Positions 1-9,005 of a DNA stretch of 54,541 bases are shown here, in pieces. The notes beneath the pieces were generated by a model. It was not told the origin of the DNA. It worked only from the letters and a program-made list of their open reading frames with translations, and did no database searches. Origin of the DNA: DATJOJ01 sp035507035 (GTDB lineage Bacteria; Acidobacteriota; Terriglobia; Terriglobales; Acidobacteriaceae); contig DATJOJ010000006.1 in assembly GCA_035507035.1 (NCBI GenBank), forward strand, positions 1-54,541, given 5' to 3'. Within the stretch, counting starts at the first letter, position 1. Every line of letters begins with the position of its first letter. A program made the translations under genes and the position numbers.

Positions 1-136
1 TGCCTGGATGAGGAGCCCGCTGCGACATTGCTGACAGCACGATACAAATGTTCGACGAAATTTTACCTATCTTGATCATTTGTCGCTCCCTCTTTCGCAT
101 CCCATATTGTTCCGCTAGTCAGGGGAGAGAAGCTTG

Positions 137-1951
137 ATGCGAGTGCTGCATGAAAAAACTGGGTTAGTGTTGGGGGTTGGTGTTCTTCTTATTCTCTGCG
201 GCTGCGCGCGGAAGCAGTCTGCTCCGCCGGACGGCGAGGCCCTCTTCGAAAGAAAATGTGCAACTTGTCATCGCGAAGACAGCGGAACTAAGGCGCCTTT
301 GCCGGATGGCTTGAAGCAGATGTCTCGGTCCGCGGTCCTGGCTGCACTTGAGACCGGAAAAATGAAGTGGCAAGGCAGGCTGATCTCTAAAGCCCAGCGC
401 GTCGCCATCGCCGACTATCTGGGCGTGCCAGATTTGCCAGTGTTAACCCAGATGACAGGATTTTGTGCCCGCGATTTGGATCCGCCCGCCAATCCCCCAG
501 TATGGAACGCCTGGGGTGTGGATGCGAACAATACGCGCTTTCAGCCAGAGAAATCGGCAGGCTTAAATTCCGAGCAAGTCAGAAATCTGAAATTGAAGTG
601 GGCATTCGGATTTCCGAACGCAGCCGCGACATACGGACAGCCAGTTTCTTTCGCTGGGAAGCTGTTTGTGGGCAGCGAGGATGGCAGCGTTTACGCGCTG
701 GATGCGGCGACCGGATGCACCTGGTGGACATTTCACGCCGCCGCCACAGTCAAGACTGCCGTTTCCATTGGGAATCAGGGTCAAGCGGCATTTTTTGGAG
801 ACACAAACGGCAATGTCTATGCCGTCAATACGTCCAATGGGTCTCTGATTTGGAAGATGCGGCCGGAGTCTCATCCCGCGGCTCGAATTACTGGGTCGCC
901 GCTATTAGTGGGAACACGCTTGTACGTTCCGGTCTCGTCGGGGGAGGAGGGAGCTGCGGCGGATCCGAAATATCCGTGCTGCACTTTTCGTGGAAGTGTC
1001 GTGGCCGTCGACACGCGCACTGGAAAACCGATATGGCACGCATACACCATTACTGCGCAGCCGAAGATGACGCGAAAAACTGCATCAGGCCTCCAACTTT
1101 GGGGGCCATCGGGCGCGGCAGTTTGGTCGGCGCCCACGGCTGATCTGAAGCGAAGAGCAATCTACGTGGCTACTGGCAACAACTACTCCGATCCAGCAAC
1201 CAATACCTCGGATGCCGTTCTCGCTTTCGATATGGACTCGGGAAAATTGTTGTGGTCGAGGCAGTTCACCCGTCCTGATCTGTGGAACGCTGGATGTGTG
1301 GCTGAACAAAAAGACAACTGCCCAGAGAGCCGGGGAGCCGATTTTGATTTCGGCGCACCACCTCTGCTGCGTACGAGAGCAGGAGGGAAGGATGTCTTGT
1401 TGCTGGCGCAAAAGTCGGGGGTCGTTTATGCGGTTGACCCTGATCGACGGGGGGAACTGCTTTGGCAAAAGCGGCTGGGGCATGGAGGCCCGTTAGGCGG
1501 CATTCAGTGGGGTGGCGCCGCGGACAGCAAATATGGATATTTCCCGCTGTCAGATTACGACGACTCGAATCTTCTAATGGGTGGTGGACTGTTCGCCCTC
1601 GACCTGAAAACCGGTCAGCCGGTTTGGTACACACCTCCGGTCAAACCCGCCTGCTTGGGACAGTTTGGCTGCAGCGCGGCCCAGATGGCGCCGCCGACGG
1701 AGATTCCGGGCGCGGTGTTTTCAGGCTCTCTCGACGGACATTTGCGTGCTTATGACACGACGGATGGCACGATGCTTTGGGACTTCGATACCGCGCGGAA
1801 GTATGAAACCGTTAACGGCATTCCCGCGCATGGCGGCTCATTGAACGGCGCGGGACCAACCATCGTCGGCGGAATGCTGTATGTCAATGCCGGTTACACC
1901 AACGCCATGGGCGGAAACGTGCTGCTGGCATTTTCGGTGGATGGAAAGTGA
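137..1951 (+). CDS. PQQ-dependent dehydrogenase with N-terminal cytochrome c domain (polyvinyl-alcohol-dehydrogenase-like), lipoprotein
   Basis: Predicted periplasmic quinohaemoprotein that would oxidise an alcohol substrate and pass electrons to its own haem c. The N-terminus is a lipoprotein signal ending in LILCGC, so the protein is probably membrane-anchored. A haem-binding CATCH motif follows near residues 41-45. The rest, from about residue 100, is an eight-bladed PQQ-type beta-propeller with repeated G-x-V-Y-A-L/V-D/N blade motifs. I chose ATG 137 over TTG 134 because AGGGGAG at 121-127 sits 9 bases upstream. At 604 aa it fits the PVA dehydrogenase (cytochrome) class; the actual substrate cannot be read from sequence. 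It stands alone and converges with the thiolase gene. Seen: haem motif, lipobox, propeller repeats. Inferred: substrate class. Confidence 0.85.
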   Translation: MRVLHEKTGLVLGVGVLLILCGCARKQSAPPDGEALFERKCATCHREDSGTKAPLPDGLKQMSRSAVLAALETGKMKWQGRLISKAQRVAIADYLGVPDLPVLTQMTGFCARDLDPPANPPVWNAWGVDANNTRFQPEKSAGLNSEQVRNLKLKWAFGFPNAAATYGQPVSFAGKLFVGSEDGSVYALDAATGCTWWTFHAAATVKTAVSIGNQGQAAFFGDTNGNVYAVNTSNGSLIWKMRPESHPAARITGSPLLVGTRLYVPVSSGEEGAAADPKYPCCTFRGSVVAVDTRTGKPIWHAYTITAQPKMTRKTASGLQLWGPSGAAVWSAPTADLKRRAIYVATGNNYSDPATNTSDAVLAFDMDSGKLLWSRQFTRPDLWNAGCVAEQKDNCPESRGADFDFGAPPLLRTRAGGKDVLLLAQKSGVVYAVDPDRRGELLWQKRLGHGGPLGGIQWGGAADSKYGYFPLSDYDDSNLLMGGGLFALDLKTGQPVWYTPPVKPACLGQFGCSAAQMAPPTEIPGAVFSGSLDGHLRAYDTTDGTMLWDFDTARKYETVNGIPAHGGSLNGAGPTIVGGMLYVNAGYTNAMGGNVLLAFSVDGK

Positions 1952-1993
1952 GAGAAGATGTCTGTGTTTCCCAGTGTCCTCTGTGTTTAGCTT

Positions 1994-3202
1994 TTACGCG
2001 ACGTTCTCGAGCGCCAACGCCATGCCCATGCCGCCGCTCACGCACAGGGTTGCTACACCGCGTTTTGCCTTTCGCTTGAGCATTTCGTGAAGAAGTGTGA
2101 CCGTGATGCGGGTTCCGGTGCACCCGATTGGATGGCCCAAGGCAATCGCGCCACCGTTGACGTTGAGCTTGTCGCGATCGAAATGCAATTCACGATCGCA
2201 GGCGAGAACCTGCGCCGCGAAAGCTTCGTTCAACTCAATCAAGTCGAAATCGACGAGACGCAATCCATGCTTCTGTTCCATTTTGTGGAGGGCAGGAACG
2301 GGGCCAATGCCCATAATTTTCGGATCGACGCCGGCAGAGGCGACTGCCAGGATGCGGGCCAGCGGTTTGAGGTTATATTTCTTGACAAATTCTTCACCGC
2401 CGAGCACAACCGCCGCCGCCCCATCGGTAATTCCCGACGAATTTCCCGCGGTAATGGTTCCTGTTTTCGAGAACACTGGCGCCAGCTTCGCCATCTTCTC
2501 CAAGGTGGCTTCGAGGAAAGGATGCTCGTCACGATCAAAAGCCTGGAGCCCTTTCTTGCTTTCGAGCGTAACCGGCGCCAATTCCTCTTTGAACCGTCCG
2601 GCCGCGATCGCTTTAGCCGCGCGTGTCTGCGAGCACAAGGCAAACTGATCTTGCTCTTCGCGCGTGATCTTGTATTGCTCGGCAAGCACTTCCGCGGTCT
2701 CGCCCATCACCATTTTCGCCATAGGGCAGAAAAATCCGTCGCGATACATCCCGTCGACCAATGGTTGATTACCCAACCGAAATCCCCAACGCGCCCCGTC
2801 AAGATAATAGGGAACCCGCGACATCGATTCCGTGCCCCCGGCCAGCACACACTCCAGATTTCCGGTGGCGATCTCCTGAAACCCGAGCGCAATGGATTTC
2901 AGACCGGAGGCGCAAGCTTTGTTCACCGTGTAGGCTGGAACTTCTTGCGGAACCCCGCTGCGAATCGAAATTTGCCGCGCTGGATTCGGACCACCTCCGG
3001 CTTGCCGCGCATTGCCGAAAATCGTCTCTTCGATTTGATCCGGGCGAACTCGGGCGCGCTCTATCGCTGCCTTGGCCGCCGCCACCCCCATATCGGCGGC
3101 TGTCATCGAAGCTAACGAACCGCCGAATTTGCCAATCGGCGTGCGAACTGCAGAAAGGATGTAAACGTCGCGCAATTCTTCCTCCGAGAAAAAGTCTAGC
3201 AT
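1994..3202 (-). CDS. Acetyl-CoA C-acetyltransferase (thiolase)
   Basis: Degradative or biosynthetic thiolase condensing or cleaving acyl-CoA, soluble. All three active-site elements are present: nucleophilic Cys97 in NKACASGLKS, His357 in GHPIGCTGTR and Cys387 in CVSGGMGMA. The mature N-terminus DVYILSAVRTPIGKFGG is standard for the family. The open frame extends upstream to 3289, but that start would overlap the divergent rlmB start codon and adds 29 residues with no family match. I therefore prefer ATG 3202, which gives 402 aa, although no clear ribosome binding site precedes it; TTG codons in the extension remain possible. It has no fatty-acid or hydroxybutyrate genes beside it, so its pathway (beta-oxidation, acetoacetyl-CoA synthesis) is not shown. 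Confidence 0.92.
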   Translation of the reverse strand: MLDFFSEEELRDVYILSAVRTPIGKFGGSLASMTAADMGVAAAKAAIERARVRPDQIEETIFGNARQAGGGPNPARQISIRSGVPQEVPAYTVNKACASGLKSIALGFQEIATGNLECVLAGGTESMSRVPYYLDGARWGFRLGNQPLVDGMYRDGFFCPMAKMVMGETAEVLAEQYKITREEQDQFALCSQTRAAKAIAAGRFKEELAPVTLESKKGLQAFDRDEHPFLEATLEKMAKLAPVFSKTGTITAGNSSGITDGAAAVVLGGEEFVKKYNLKPLARILAVASAGVDPKIMGIGPVPALHKMEQKHGLRLVDFDLIELNEAFAAQVLACDRELHFDRDKLNVNGGAIALGHPIGCTGTRITVTLLHEMLKRKAKRGVATLCVSGGMGMALALENVA

Positions 3203-3287
3203 TGATAGATGCGATGTGACCCGCCGAAGCTTCGACGGCGTCGCACCCAAAACTCCGCTCAATGCGATCTTGCTACACTGAATCTTC

Positions 3288-4025
3288 ATGAATTACATCT
3301 ACGGCATCAACTCCGTCGCGGAGGCATTGAAGGCGCGCGGACGTGCATTTGCCTGGGTTGGCGTGGCCAAGGAACGTCACGATCTTCGCTTGCAGCGTGT
3401 GGTGGAGGAATGCCGCCGCCAGGGGGTTCCGGTGCGCTTTGTCGATCGCGCGGAACTCGACCGCATGGCGGGAAACAACGGCCATCAGGGAGTGGTCGCA
3501 GTCACATCGGCGAAGCAGTATAACGACCTCGATGATGTTATCGCGGCCAAGCGAGGTGAACATTCGTTAATCATTGTTCTGGATGGCGTGGAAGACCCGC
3601 ACAACCTTGGCGCGATTCTTCGCACCGCCGATGCTGCGGGGGCCAACGGAATTGTGATTCCCGAAAGGCGTGCCGCGGGAGTCACGGGAACGGTCACAAA
3701 AACCTCCGCGGGAGCAAGCGAACACTTGCCGATCGCGAAGGTCACAAATATTGCGCGTACGCTGGAGGAATTGAAATCGAAAAACGTCTGGACAGTTGGC
3801 CTGGATGAGCGCGGCCCGCAGCCGTGGGACTCTCTCGATTACAACATGGATTGCGCCATCGTTCTCGGAGCCGAGGGGAAAGGCCTGCATGATCTCGTGG
3901 CCCGGAAGTGTGATTTTCTGGTGTCGATCCCGATGCTCGGTAAAGTCCCGTCATTAAATGTTTCTGTCGCCGCTGGCGTGGTTCTTTATGAAATCGTTCG
4001 GCAGAGGCAAAAGAAGTCGGCATGA
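3288..4025 (+). CDS. rlmB: 23S rRNA (guanosine-2'-O-)-methyltransferase RlmB, TrmH/SpoU family
   Basis: SAM-dependent 2'-O-ribose methyltransferase, in the family that modifies G2251 in the ribosomal P-loop. The N-terminal L30-like substrate-binding domain (about residues 1-75, starting YGINSVAEAL) is followed by the SPOUT knot. The knot shows motif 1 NLGAILRTADAAGANG, motif 2 LGAEGKGLHDLV and motif 3 IPMLGKVPSLNVSVAAGV. The 245 aa length is usual for RlmB. It is divergent from the thiolase gene, with about 85 bases between the chosen starts, and its stop overlaps the next gene's ATG as ATGA at 4022-4025, so translation of the two is likely coupled. A second SpoU paralogue lies at 11746-12555. 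Confidence 0.93.
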   Translation: MNYIYGINSVAEALKARGRAFAWVGVAKERHDLRLQRVVEECRRQGVPVRFVDRAELDRMAGNNGHQGVVAVTSAKQYNDLDDVIAAKRGEHSLIIVLDGVEDPHNLGAILRTADAAGANGIVIPERRAAGVTGTVTKTSAGASEHLPIAKVTNIARTLEELKSKNVWTVGLDERGPQPWDSLDYNMDCAIVLGAEGKGLHDLVARKCDFLVSIPMLGKVPSLNVSVAAGVVLYEIVRQRQKKSA

Positions 4026-5719
4026 AATGGTTCTGTGCAGTGTGTGCCCTCTGTGTTTTGGCATTTCCCGCTTTCGCCCTCGACCGCGAAGCCTTCACAT
4101 TTACCAAGTACGATCTCGATGTCCGTGTTGAGCCAGAACAGCAGCGACTTGGAGTTCGCGGTCACATCACGCTGCGGAACGATTCGTCTGCGCCACAAAA
4201 GAATCTCGCGCTGCAAATCTCGTCAACGCTAGACTGGCGCGCGATCAGCCTGGATCACGAGCCCGTACAGTTTGAAACACATCAATACACCTCGGACATC
4301 GATCACACCGGCGCGCTTTCTGAAGCGATTGTCACGCTGCCGCACGAAGTCCCGCCGAAGGGCGCAGTCGAACTCGAGGTTGGATACGAGGGAATCATCC
4401 CGCTCGATGCCACGCGGTTGACGCGCATCGGGGTTCCAGAAGAGAAAGCCAAACACATTGACTGGGACGAGATCGGCAGGTCATTTACGGCGGTGCGGGG
4501 AATCGGAAATGTAGCGTGGTATCCGATTGCCACTCAGGCGGCAAGTCTTTCCGAGGCAAATAGCGTGCTAGAGACAGTTGGACGATGGATGGCGAGGCAG
4601 GCCGAATCTGATTTCTCGGCGAAGATATCGCACTCGTCAGATTCCGGCGAGACGTCCACGCTTTACTGCGGAGGAATACAAACGGGCAGTAATGAAAAGA
4701 AACAAGCGCAGCCGATCAGCGAATGTTCGTGGACCGGACTCAGCACTCCGACATTCGCGATAGCCGATTATCAAACGCTGGAGGCGGGAGGGCGGGTCAG
4801 GATCGAGTACATGAACGGGCAGAAGGACGCCGCCGATTCTTACGCGGAAGTTGCGTCTAAGGCCGATTTATTCCCTCCGCTGGGGCGAAGTCCAGGGAAC
4901 CTGCAGATGCTTGGATTGCCTGATGAGAACGACTCGCCGTTTGTCACGCAAGGCATGCTGCTAACGCCGCTGAAGACTCCGTTGACCAACGAGGCCGAAC
5001 TGAGCATCGTGTACGCCCTGGCCCGGCAAATGGTTTCGTCCCCTCGCGCGTGGATTCAGGAAGGTCTTTCGCATTATGCCCAAGCAGCCTTCATTGAGAC
5101 GCAAAAAGGACGCCAAGCAGCGCTCGATTATATGGATGCCCACAAGTCCGTATTGGTGGAGACCGAAAAAGACGTTGTCGAAAAATCGACCGGCGCCGAC
5201 CATGCGCTCATCACTGCACCCGACGATCTCTACCTGCAAACCAAGTCGATGTATGTCTGGTGGATGCTGAGGGACATGCTCGGCAACACATTCCAAGACG
5301 GCTTGCTCAGCTATGACGGTAACCAGGACAAGGATCCGACATTTCTGCAGAAGCTGATCGAGAAGAAGTCCAATCGCGATCTGCAATGGTTCTTTGACGA
5401 CTGGGTCTATCACGACCGGGGATTGCCCGATTTTCGCGTTGCTTCGGTGTTTTCCACACCCATCGCGGCGGGCGGATTTTTGGTAACCATCGAAATCGAG
5501 AATCCAGGAAGCGTCGGCGCCGAGGTGCCGATTATCTTAAAGACGGAGAAGGAAGACATTCGACGGCGGCTGGTGGTGCATGCCAAAGCCAAAGCGTCGA
5601 TTCGGGTCGAGACGCAGTCCGCCCCGAAAGAAGTCACGGTCAATGATGGCAGCGTGCCGGAAAGCGATGTCAGCAACAGCACATTCAAAATTGACTCGAT
5701 GAGTCATTCGAATCATTGA
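4022..5719 (+). CDS. Secreted M1-aminopeptidase-like protein with a degenerate zinc site
   Basis: Exported 565 aa protein with a signal peptide (residues 1-20, cleavage after AFA). The N-terminal beta-sandwich region resembles the M1 saddle domain. The middle and end retain M1 landmarks: WIQEGLSHYAQ at residues 344-354, TKSMYVWWMLRDMLG, and LQWFFDDWVYHDRGLPDF near 455-475. Where active M1 enzymes have HExxH, this protein reads YALAR at 331-335. Both zinc-binding histidines and the catalytic glutamate are gone, and the spacing to the remaining EG glutamate (E347) is 11 residues instead of 18. It is therefore probably not a zinc peptidase. A structural, chaperone-like or binding role is possible. 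Its start overlaps the rlmB stop (ATGA). Confidence 0.8.
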   Translation: MKWFCAVCALCVLAFPAFALDREAFTFTKYDLDVRVEPEQQRLGVRGHITLRNDSSAPQKNLALQISSTLDWRAISLDHEPVQFETHQYTSDIDHTGALSEAIVTLPHEVPPKGAVELEVGYEGIIPLDATRLTRIGVPEEKAKHIDWDEIGRSFTAVRGIGNVAWYPIATQAASLSEANSVLETVGRWMARQAESDFSAKISHSSDSGETSTLYCGGIQTGSNEKKQAQPISECSWTGLSTPTFAIADYQTLEAGGRVRIEYMNGQKDAADSYAEVASKADLFPPLGRSPGNLQMLGLPDENDSPFVTQGMLLTPLKTPLTNEAELSIVYALARQMVSSPRAWIQEGLSHYAQAAFIETQKGRQAALDYMDAHKSVLVETEKDVVEKSTGADHALITAPDDLYLQTKSMYVWWMLRDMLGNTFQDGLLSYDGNQDKDPTFLQKLIEKKSNRDLQWFFDDWVYHDRGLPDFRVASVFSTPIAAGGFLVTIEIENPGSVGAEVPIILKTEKEDIRRRLVVHAKAKASIRVETQSAPKEVTVNDGSVPESDVSNSTFKIDSMSHSNH

Positions 5720-5737
5720 TTCAATTTGGAGGATTTC

Positions 5738-7171
5738 TTGGCCTACATCCAATTTCTCGGGGCGGCAGGAACGGTGACTGGCTCCAAGCACCTGATTAAC
5801 ACGAATTCTGGACCCGGCAGCAAGAGCGGTTTTCAGTTATTGATTGACTGCGGGATGTTTCAAGGCCCGAAGGAATGGCGCGAGCGGAACTGGCAGCAGA
5901 TGCCGATTCCGCCCCACGACATTGAAGCGGTCGTCCTAACCCACGCGCACCTGGATCACTGTGGATGGATTCCCCGTCTCGTGAAACAGGGCTTTCGCGG
6001 GCCCATCTACGCCACGCCCGCCACGATCGATCTGTGCGGCATTCTGCTTCCGGATTCCGGCCACCTGCAGGAAGAAGACGCGGCGTTTTATAACAAGCAC
6101 AAAAAGTCGAAGCACGATCCCGCCCTGCCGCTTTATACGCTCGAGGAAGCTCAGGAGTGCTTGCAATATTTTCGGCCAGTGCAAATTGAACAAGTGACCC
6201 AGTTGAGCGCGGAGCTTTCTTTTCGCTTGGTGCGTGCCGCTCACATTTTGGGTTCGGCCATGGCGGAGATCACCTTGCGAACCAATGGCCAGAGCCGGCA
6301 ACTCTTGTTTACAGGAGATATTGGCCGTGTCCGCAATCACAACGTTGCGCCCGGTAAAGTTGTCCACTCTGGTCCGCGGGAAGGTGAGAGCGCTGACTTG
6401 ATGGTCATGGAGTCGACTTACGGGAACCGTCAGCATCCCACGGAAGATCCACGGCCTGAACTGGCCAAACTCGTGCGAGACACTGCCGAGCGTGGCGGAA
6501 GTGTGATCGTTCCCGCATTCGCGGTTGAACGCACGCAGAAGTTCTTGTTCGTGCTAAAGGAGCTGATGGAGTCGGGGAAAATACCTCGTATTCCGGTTTT
6601 CTGCGACAGCCCAATGGCGATCCAGGCGGTCGAAATTTTCATGAAGCACTCGGAGGAATACACCGACGAGACGCGCCGCCTGTTGTCGCAATATGGCTCT
6701 CCGCTGCAGTGGCCGGGCTTCACGTTTGCTTCGACTCCCGAACAATCAAAGAAAATAAACGACTGCAAGTCTCCGTGCATTATTGTTTCGGCCAGCGGTA
6801 TGGTCACCGGCGGCCGCATTCAACATCACCTGGCGCAGCGGCTGCCCGATTCCCGGAATACCATCATCTTTATTGGTTTTCAGGCGCAGGGGACTCGCGG
6901 ATTTACCATCAAAAGCGGCGCGCCCGAGGTGAAGATTTATGGCGAGTTTGTGCCGATCCAGGCCCAGATTGCGGCGCTGGAACAGTTCAGCGATCATGCT
7001 GACACGCCCGAGTTGCTGCAATGGCTCCGCTCGTTTCGAGCGAAGCCGAAAGCGACTTATCTGGTACACGGCGATCCGGCTGCATCCTCGCAGCTGCGCG
7101 ACACGATGACGAAAGAGTTAGGATGGGATGTGCAAGTCGCACAGTGGATGCAAAAAGTGGAAGTGAAGTAA
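5738..7171 (+). CDS. MBL-fold beta-CASP RNA-processing exonuclease (CPSF-like)
   Basis: Predicted zinc-dependent nuclease of the bacterial/archaeal CPSF-like group (Thermus TTHA0252 type), acting on RNA in the cytoplasm. The metal-binding motif LTHAHLDHCG gives HxHxDH near residue 67. A metal-binding GDIG aspartate lies near residue 193, the beta-CASP domain spans roughly 225-345 with the motif ASGMVTGGR, and the C-terminal conserved histidines sit in FSDHAD and LVHGD. The open frame begins at TTG 5726, but GGAGG at 5728-5732 lies five bases before TTG 5738. Starting there gives MAYIQFLGAAGTVTGS, the usual family N-terminus, and 477 aa. It follows the M1-like gene by 18 bases in the same direction and is probably in the same transcript. 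Confidence 0.92.
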   Translation: MAYIQFLGAAGTVTGSKHLINTNSGPGSKSGFQLLIDCGMFQGPKEWRERNWQQMPIPPHDIEAVVLTHAHLDHCGWIPRLVKQGFRGPIYATPATIDLCGILLPDSGHLQEEDAAFYNKHKKSKHDPALPLYTLEEAQECLQYFRPVQIEQVTQLSAELSFRLVRAAHILGSAMAEITLRTNGQSRQLLFTGDIGRVRNHNVAPGKVVHSGPREGESADLMVMESTYGNRQHPTEDPRPELAKLVRDTAERGGSVIVPAFAVERTQKFLFVLKELMESGKIPRIPVFCDSPMAIQAVEIFMKHSEEYTDETRRLLSQYGSPLQWPGFTFASTPEQSKKINDCKSPCIIVSASGMVTGGRIQHHLAQRLPDSRNTIIFIGFQAQGTRGFTIKSGAPEVKIYGEFVPIQAQIAALEQFSDHADTPELLQWLRSFRAKPKATYLVHGDPAASSQLRDTMTKELGWDVQVAQWMQKVEVK

Positions 7172-7295
7172 ATGTTTCGGCCGATTTGGCCCTCCGAACC
7201 TTGGTAACGGTACTTCTCAGGAAAAATCTGGCAAAGCCGGCTGCCCTGCGTAATCCTGTATCTTCGAGAACTCCGTAGGAAGACAGAAAAATCCT

Positions 7296-8519
7296 ATGCC
7301 ACGCATGATCGATCTCGTCCGCAAGTCCGCGGTCCCTTCGAACCTGATGCAGTTTGCTGCCAAAGGCGCGTTGCTGGTGCCGGCGCCGGAGATGGTTGAA
7401 ATTCTGGTCTACCTTGCGACTGAGAATCCGGTATTCGGCGAACAGGCGCGACTGACGCTGGCAGGATGGGACCCGACATCCGCGGCGGCCGTCGCTTCGC
7501 ATTCGGCTACTCCGAAGGAAGTCCTGGACTATTTCGTCGATCCCGAGAATTTACGGCCCGATCTCCTGCCCGTTCTGATCGAAAATCCGTCCGTTGAAGA
7601 ATCGCAGATTGTGAGGCTCGCGGTTACTGCCACACGGGAACAGGTCGAGGTTCTGTTGAATAGTCCGCGCGCGAATGAACGCCGCGAGATTCTGAGCGCT
7701 TTGCTCACCAACGGCAATCTTCGGCCGAACGAAGCCAAAATTATCGAGGAGAAAGTTTGCTCGTTTTCGGGCACGGTTGCGGATGTTGCAGAACAATTGC
7801 CAGATGAGATTCGTGAAGCGAGTGACACGCCGCCTACGCCAGCGGGCGATTCGAGCGATCAAGACGAGGACGATATTCTCGACAGTTATTTGACCGAGCA
7901 CGCTCGCGAGATTTCCGCCGAAAATGCGAAAAACTTTGAACCGACGGCGGAACTCGAGGAAGACTCAGCTGCGGAAGACGAACTAGAGCACGCCGATGCG
8001 GTTGCTACGGCGACCAATGCTTCCGGTCATGGGGCTGCAGCCGCGCCGGCACGAAAAGCTGTAGCGAAAAAATGGACTTTAAGCGCTGAAGAGCAGCGAG
8101 GCAGCGCCCTGCAAAAAATCTCGAAGCTCGACGTCAAGGGGCGCATCAATCTCGCGGTCAAGGGGACCAAGGAAGAACGCTCCATCCTGATTCGCGACGG
8201 CACCAAGATTGTGTGTCTGGCCGTGCTTGAGTCACCGAAGGTTACCGATGGCGAAGTCGAAAAGTTTGCCAGCCAGAAGAATGTGCTGGAGGCGGTGTTG
8301 CGGGCCATCCCCATGAAACGCCGCTATATGAAGCTGTACCCGGTGGTGAGAAATCTCACCTTCAATCCCCGCACTCCGATCGATGTGTCTCTTGGGTTGA
8401 TGAAAAATCTGCTGGTGCAAGACCTGCGTCACCTGTCCGGCAACAAGGAAGTGTCGGAAACGGTTCGTAAGTTGGCGCTGAAAATGTTTAAGCAAAAACT
8501 CAGCGCCAATAAGAAATAA
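7296..8519 (+). CDS. Hypothetical helical protein with acidic linker
   Basis: I do not recognise a named family. The 407 aa protein has no signal peptide or membrane segment and should be cytoplasmic. Residues 1-165 are strongly helical with short repeating segments of the type ILVYLATENPVFGEQAR and LPVLIENPSVEESQI, which suggests a HEAT-like or variant leucine-rich solenoid. Residues about 170-260 are acidic then Ala-rich and probably disordered. Residues 270-405 form a second helical domain with ERSILIRDGTKIVCLAVLESPKV split by charged turns and a basic C-terminus (KMFKQKLSANKK). A binding or scaffold role is possible. An alternative start is ATG 7305. A weak AGGAAG lies upstream at about 7277. 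Confidence 0.7.
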   Translation: MPRMIDLVRKSAVPSNLMQFAAKGALLVPAPEMVEILVYLATENPVFGEQARLTLAGWDPTSAAAVASHSATPKEVLDYFVDPENLRPDLLPVLIENPSVEESQIVRLAVTATREQVEVLLNSPRANERREILSALLTNGNLRPNEAKIIEEKVCSFSGTVADVAEQLPDEIREASDTPPTPAGDSSDQDEDDILDSYLTEHAREISAENAKNFEPTAELEEDSAAEDELEHADAVATATNASGHGAAAAPARKAVAKKWTLSAEEQRGSALQKISKLDVKGRINLAVKGTKEERSILIRDGTKIVCLAVLESPKVTDGEVEKFASQKNVLEAVLRAIPMKRRYMKLYPVVRNLTFNPRTPIDVSLGLMKNLLVQDLRHLSGNKEVSETVRKLALKMFKQKLSANKK

Positions 8520-8573
8520 TACTTACTTATCAAGATTAGCCAGCGCTGCGATCCCGCCGTTACAATATGGTTC

Positions 8574-9005
8574 ATGTCAGTTGTTCAAGCCGATCCCATT
8601 AGCGATTTGCTGAAGCGCGCAAAGACTATTGCCGTGGTTGGCCTTTCCGACAGCCCGCTTCGTCCCAGCCATGGCGTCGCTGCGTACATGCAGACGCATG
8701 GCTACCGCATCATTCCGGTCAATCCGCAAGTCGACGAGGTGCTTGGCGAGCAGGCTTACGCTTCTTTGCTGGATGTGCCGGAGAAGATCGATATCGTGAA
8801 CATCTTTCGGCGATCGGAGTTCGTGGGCGAAGTGGTCGATCAGGCAATTCGATTGCAGGTTCCCGCGATCTGGATGCAGGAAGACGTGATCAACGAAGAA
8901 GCCGCTGAAAAAGCGCGCAAAGCTGGCATCCTCGTCATCATGGATCGCTGCATCCTAAAGGAGCATCGGGCACGATTCGGAAATGTCATCCTTTCACGAG
9001 GATGA
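8574..9005 (+). CDS. CoA-binding domain protein (YccU family)
   Basis: Small single-domain Rossmann-fold protein of 143 aa, the usual size for the YccU/CoA-binding family. It shows TIAVVGLSDSPLRPSHGVAAYM as two contiguous segments near the start, the family's dinucleotide/CoA-binding loop, then YRIIPVNPQ and a central DIVNIFRRSE. Members bind CoA in crystal structures, but the cellular role is not established. It has its own short upstream gap (54 bases) after the helical hypothetical gene, and its 3' end overlaps the convergent phosphatase gene by 20 bases (8986-9005). Confidence 0.88.
   Translation: MSVVQADPISDLLKRAKTIAVVGLSDSPLRPSHGVAAYMQTHGYRIIPVNPQVDEVLGEQAYASLLDVPEKIDIVNIFRRSEFVGEVVDQAIRLQVPAIWMQEDVINEEAAEKARKAGILVIMDRCILKEHRARFGNVILSRG

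Noticed and set aside
1..133. Gene or clear promoter at the left edge
   Set aside because: No open frame of note, and TTGATC at 72-77 has no -10 box at a proper distance; only the ribosome binding site at 121-127 is convincing.
2087..3115. Long plus-strand open frame opposite the thiolase gene
   Set aside because: Antisense shadow of a GC-rich gene; the minus-strand frame carries all thiolase active-site motifs.
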